DNA of 64,000 nucleotides from Prinia subflava (Eukaryota > Chordata > Aves > Passeriformes > Cisticolidae): assembly GCF_021018805.1 (NCBI RefSeq), contig NC_086248.1:53139485-53203484 (forward strand). The letters run 5' to 3'. The notes beneath the pieces are model-generated. The model made no database searches. It was not told the origin of the DNA and was given only the letters and a program-made list of their open reading frames with translations. This document shows, piece by piece, positions 61,660 through 64,000 of this stretch. Every line of letters begins with the position of its first letter. Within the stretch, counting starts at the first letter, position 1. Made by a program: the position numbers and the translations under genes.

Positions 61660-61810
61660 ATGACAGAATTGCACAAGTCGGAGATGGGAAAAATCAATTA
61701 GGTCATCTGGTCTATTTGTTGCCAGTGTAGGATTGTTCTCTGCTGCACATGTTGTTAGTGTTCTGCCATTAGATATTTTAAATATCTGAAACATAAAGAC
61801 ATGATTAAGG
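61660..61810 (-). mobile_element. probable ancient CR1 fragment
   Basis: The segment GAGATGGGAAAAATCAATTA, then GGTCATCTGGTCTATTTGTT and GCCAGTGTAGGATTGTTCTC, resembles the reverse complement of the 3' region of old amniote CR1/L3-type LINEs. In those, a GTCATCTRGTC block is followed by a TGCCAGTGCAGGATTGTTCC-like block. Divergence is high, there is no octamer tail, and the right limit is unclear. The family resemblance is from memory, so this is only a moderate call. Confidence 0.5.
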
Positions 61811-63199
61811 ATATTGGGACTGGATCTTTAGAATCTGTTTCTTTTTTAAAAAGTATAGTTAAGTTTAAATTGTTGTGAGTAAAGCATTTTTCACCACTCA
61901 CTTTTTTTCAGTATACTCAGACTATTCAAATACAATCTTTTGTTTGTGATATTAACAGCTTTTGAGAATACTCATGATGTTACAGGAGATTAACCTCCTA
62001 AACTGAACATGGCTAAATAACAAATGGGTTATGTTAGGAAACACAGAGAAATGTAGCAACTGTCAGATTGAGAAGTATGGAAAAGAATAGTAATACACAC
62101 ACACAGAAACACAAATACTTACAGATATGTGTGTGTGTGTTCTGGGTAATTTCTTAAATATTGGTGTCTTTCTGTGTGTCTTGCCAACTATGCTTGCCCT
62201 TAGTTTGTACAGGAAAAGAGAAATCTAGAACAAAGACTGTCATGATTTGGGGTCCTGCGTGGTGCCAAGAGTATTATGGGTGTTTAACAAATAGTAGACA
62301 TGACAGGTTGTGCAACCATTACTCAGGACTCCTGCTCCAGTCCTCCAGCTGTTCTCCCTTCTCAGACCCAGATCTGTGGGGAAGCTACCAGGGATGACTC
62401 CTTGGTGGTGAAGTCTGACCTATGCCATCTACATCCTGATCAGCACCTGAAAAAGAAGGATATGTATCGGACACAGTATGCTTCATTTTCAAGTTATAAA
62501 TCAGAAGTAATCCAAGGCCTTTATTCCTTTACTGTGTTTCCCAAGTTGAAAAGGCAAATTAGTGACTCTTTTGTTCACTTACACAAACTATTTCCAGTCT
62601 AGAGAAGAATGACAAAGGGTGAGCATTCAGCTGTCCTGTTCACATGGCTAGTTTTTATGACTAGAGTGCCATTTTAAACAAACACAATATCAGCTATTAA
62701 TTGAATATTAATATTTTATTTGGGATATAATCTGAGGATCATGAGGCTGCCTTTTTTCTAATACAATCTATTAGCTATTTGGAAAACTGAAATCCACATT
62801 TTCTAGCTGTGGGAGTTTGCATGGAGAAACCGACAGGCAGGAATTACAATAGTAAAACCACCACACACTATTACTCTTTGACTAAAGGTTACTCTCCTTA
62901 AAAAAAAAAAAAAAACAACAAAAAAGAACCAAACAAAACCCAAACCAATACCTAGCTGATTTTATAGACTCCTGCTGCTGGCTTTGTTGCAGCTCAGTAA
63001 AACAGACACATTTGACTTTCCAGCAACACACAGACCATCAGCCATTCTTTCTCTCCCCACCTCTTTAATAAACCCCAAGGAAGAGAGGCACATAAAACCA
63101 CCCTGGGAACTGTTTCCAATTCATCTGTTTCACTTGCAAGGAAACCCTACATCCACCTCCCTCCACACAGTGTGTGCTGCTGCTGGCTCCTCACATCTC
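61811..63199. other. unique AT-rich sequence with small repeats, no gene seen
   Basis: An ACACAC run at 62095-62105 faces a GTGTGT run at 62128-62140. An A-rich tract with AAAAAC/AACC units spans about 62898-62946. No exon or RNA gene is recognised. Confidence 0.55.
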
Positions 63200-63880
63200 C
63201 TGGCCTGATGAGGGGAGGCTTCTTGCATGCTGGATTCCCCAAAACTGACCATCCACCGGCCGCAGGCCCAGGCGCAGCTGTGCAGCCCCACGCAGCCCAG
63301 CCCGGTCGCTGGCTCTGCCTCCCCAGGGCTGATGTCAGCCTGAACTTTGCCGCTGATATCTCATCCATCGGGATGAGCGACATAAACAGAGAACTGCACG
63401 CCAGAGTTTTGCTCTGGAACAAGCTCCTTCCACACATTTCAACGATATAAATCTTCCCCTTTTATCGCAGAATGGCAGTAACTGTTTATGGGTTCAGCTT
63501 GTTATTGTTGTTGGGTGGTTTTCTTCCCCCCTAATGGGGCTGGTTTGTGGAGGCAACCAGGCTCCTGGCGTCCTCTCGCCCTGCCGCTTTTTGGATCCGG
63601 TCTTGAGTCAAGGCACAGCTTTTGTTTTCTCCTCAGTCTATGTCTCTGCCCCTCTTCCATGGCAAATAAACCACCTCTCCTCCCCGCTGCTGGCCACTCA
63701 TGCGCACCCTGCCCTACTGCTTGGCCCTCGGCTGGCGCATACTCCACAAGTCGGTGTTGCTGAGGCTCTTGGGTGACCCATGCAGTCCCCGGGGTTGTCA
63801 CCCGACACATCTGTCCCACGCATCTTTGCTGGAGCAGGGACACAGCGGAGGGAAGAGGCTGGAGACAGTGAGCAGAGTTT
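63200..63880. other. GC-richer, CpG-enriched segment
   Basis: CpG dinucleotides rise here compared with the rest of the window (CCACCGGCCGCAGG, CCCGGTCGCTGG, CCATCGGGATGAGCGAC, CTCTCGCCCTGCCGC, CTCGGCTGGCGC, CCCCGGGGTTGTCACCCGAC). It could be the edge of a weak CpG island or a regulatory element. A 7-bp hairpin, CTCATCC / GGATGAG around ATCG, lies near 63360. Open frames exist on both strands together, which GC richness explains. No promoter motif order or exon was identified. Confidence 0.4.
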
Positions 63881-64000
63881 CTCAGTCATGCTTTGTCAGG
63901 GCAAGGAGAGGGAGTGCATTCTGCATTTGTTTAATGTTTTCCTTATGTTTCTCGTGGAGCGTTTATTTTTTGACATACTTTCTCTGCCCACTGGTGCTAA

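Noticed and set aside
63172..63450. 92-codon frame in the CpG-enriched end
   Set aside because: The opposite strand is open for 96 codons over the same place, and no domain or splice sites support it.
1..64000. Bacterial-type systems: operons, CRISPR arrays, ribosome binding sites
   Set aside because: Vertebrate repeat content, sparse short frames and no direct-repeat/spacer arrays. No sign of prokaryotic or phage DNA.

Overview
The window looks like a stretch of bird genome with no recognisable intact gene. Three things point there. Several pieces of the avian LINE CR1 are present, with the typical ATTCTRTG-type 3' ends (about 548-652, 10178-10761, 14865-14995 and 46500-48382). One short element at 34248-34375 joins a tRNA-Ile-like head to a CR1-like tail. 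That architecture is known from TguSINE1 of passerine birds, so a songbird is the best guess, resting mainly on this one element. Base composition is AT-rich with scarce CpG, and stops are frequent in every frame, as in intergenic or intronic vertebrate DNA.

Layout. 1-10 kb: unique AT-rich DNA with a CR1 tail and three stretches that look like conserved non-coding elements (about 3.1, 5.7 and 8.3 kb). 10-16 kb: a 0.6 kb CR1 copy, a 0.7 kb strongly pyrimidine-rich block and a minus-strand CR1 end. 16-30 kb: mostly featureless, with a (TA)n microsatellite, a strong 9-bp hairpin at 19.65 kb and a possible regulatory element at 26.1 kb. 30-38 kb: a 9-bp-unit homopurine repeat, the SINE, a cluster of TGTCA motifs, another candidate regulatory block and an A39 run. 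38-46 kb: mostly unique, with a perfect 13-bp inverted repeat at 41.2 kb. 46.5-48.4 kb: a broken CR1 LINE carrying endonuclease and reverse-transcriptase remnants, split near its 3' end by a second CR1. 48-64 kb: unique DNA with an A-rich tract, one weak exon candidate at 55.85 kb, a candidate regulatory cluster at 57.5-58.7 kb, a probable ancient CR1 at 61.7 kb and a modestly CpG-enriched, GC-richer end from about 63.2 kb.

The open reading frames in the window are short, often overlap on both strands, and show no recognisable protein family apart from the CR1 remnants. I see no gene cluster, no functional RNA gene, no CRISPR array and no evidence for a new biological system. The regulatory-element calls rest on motif density and general appearance only; cross-species alignment would decide them.
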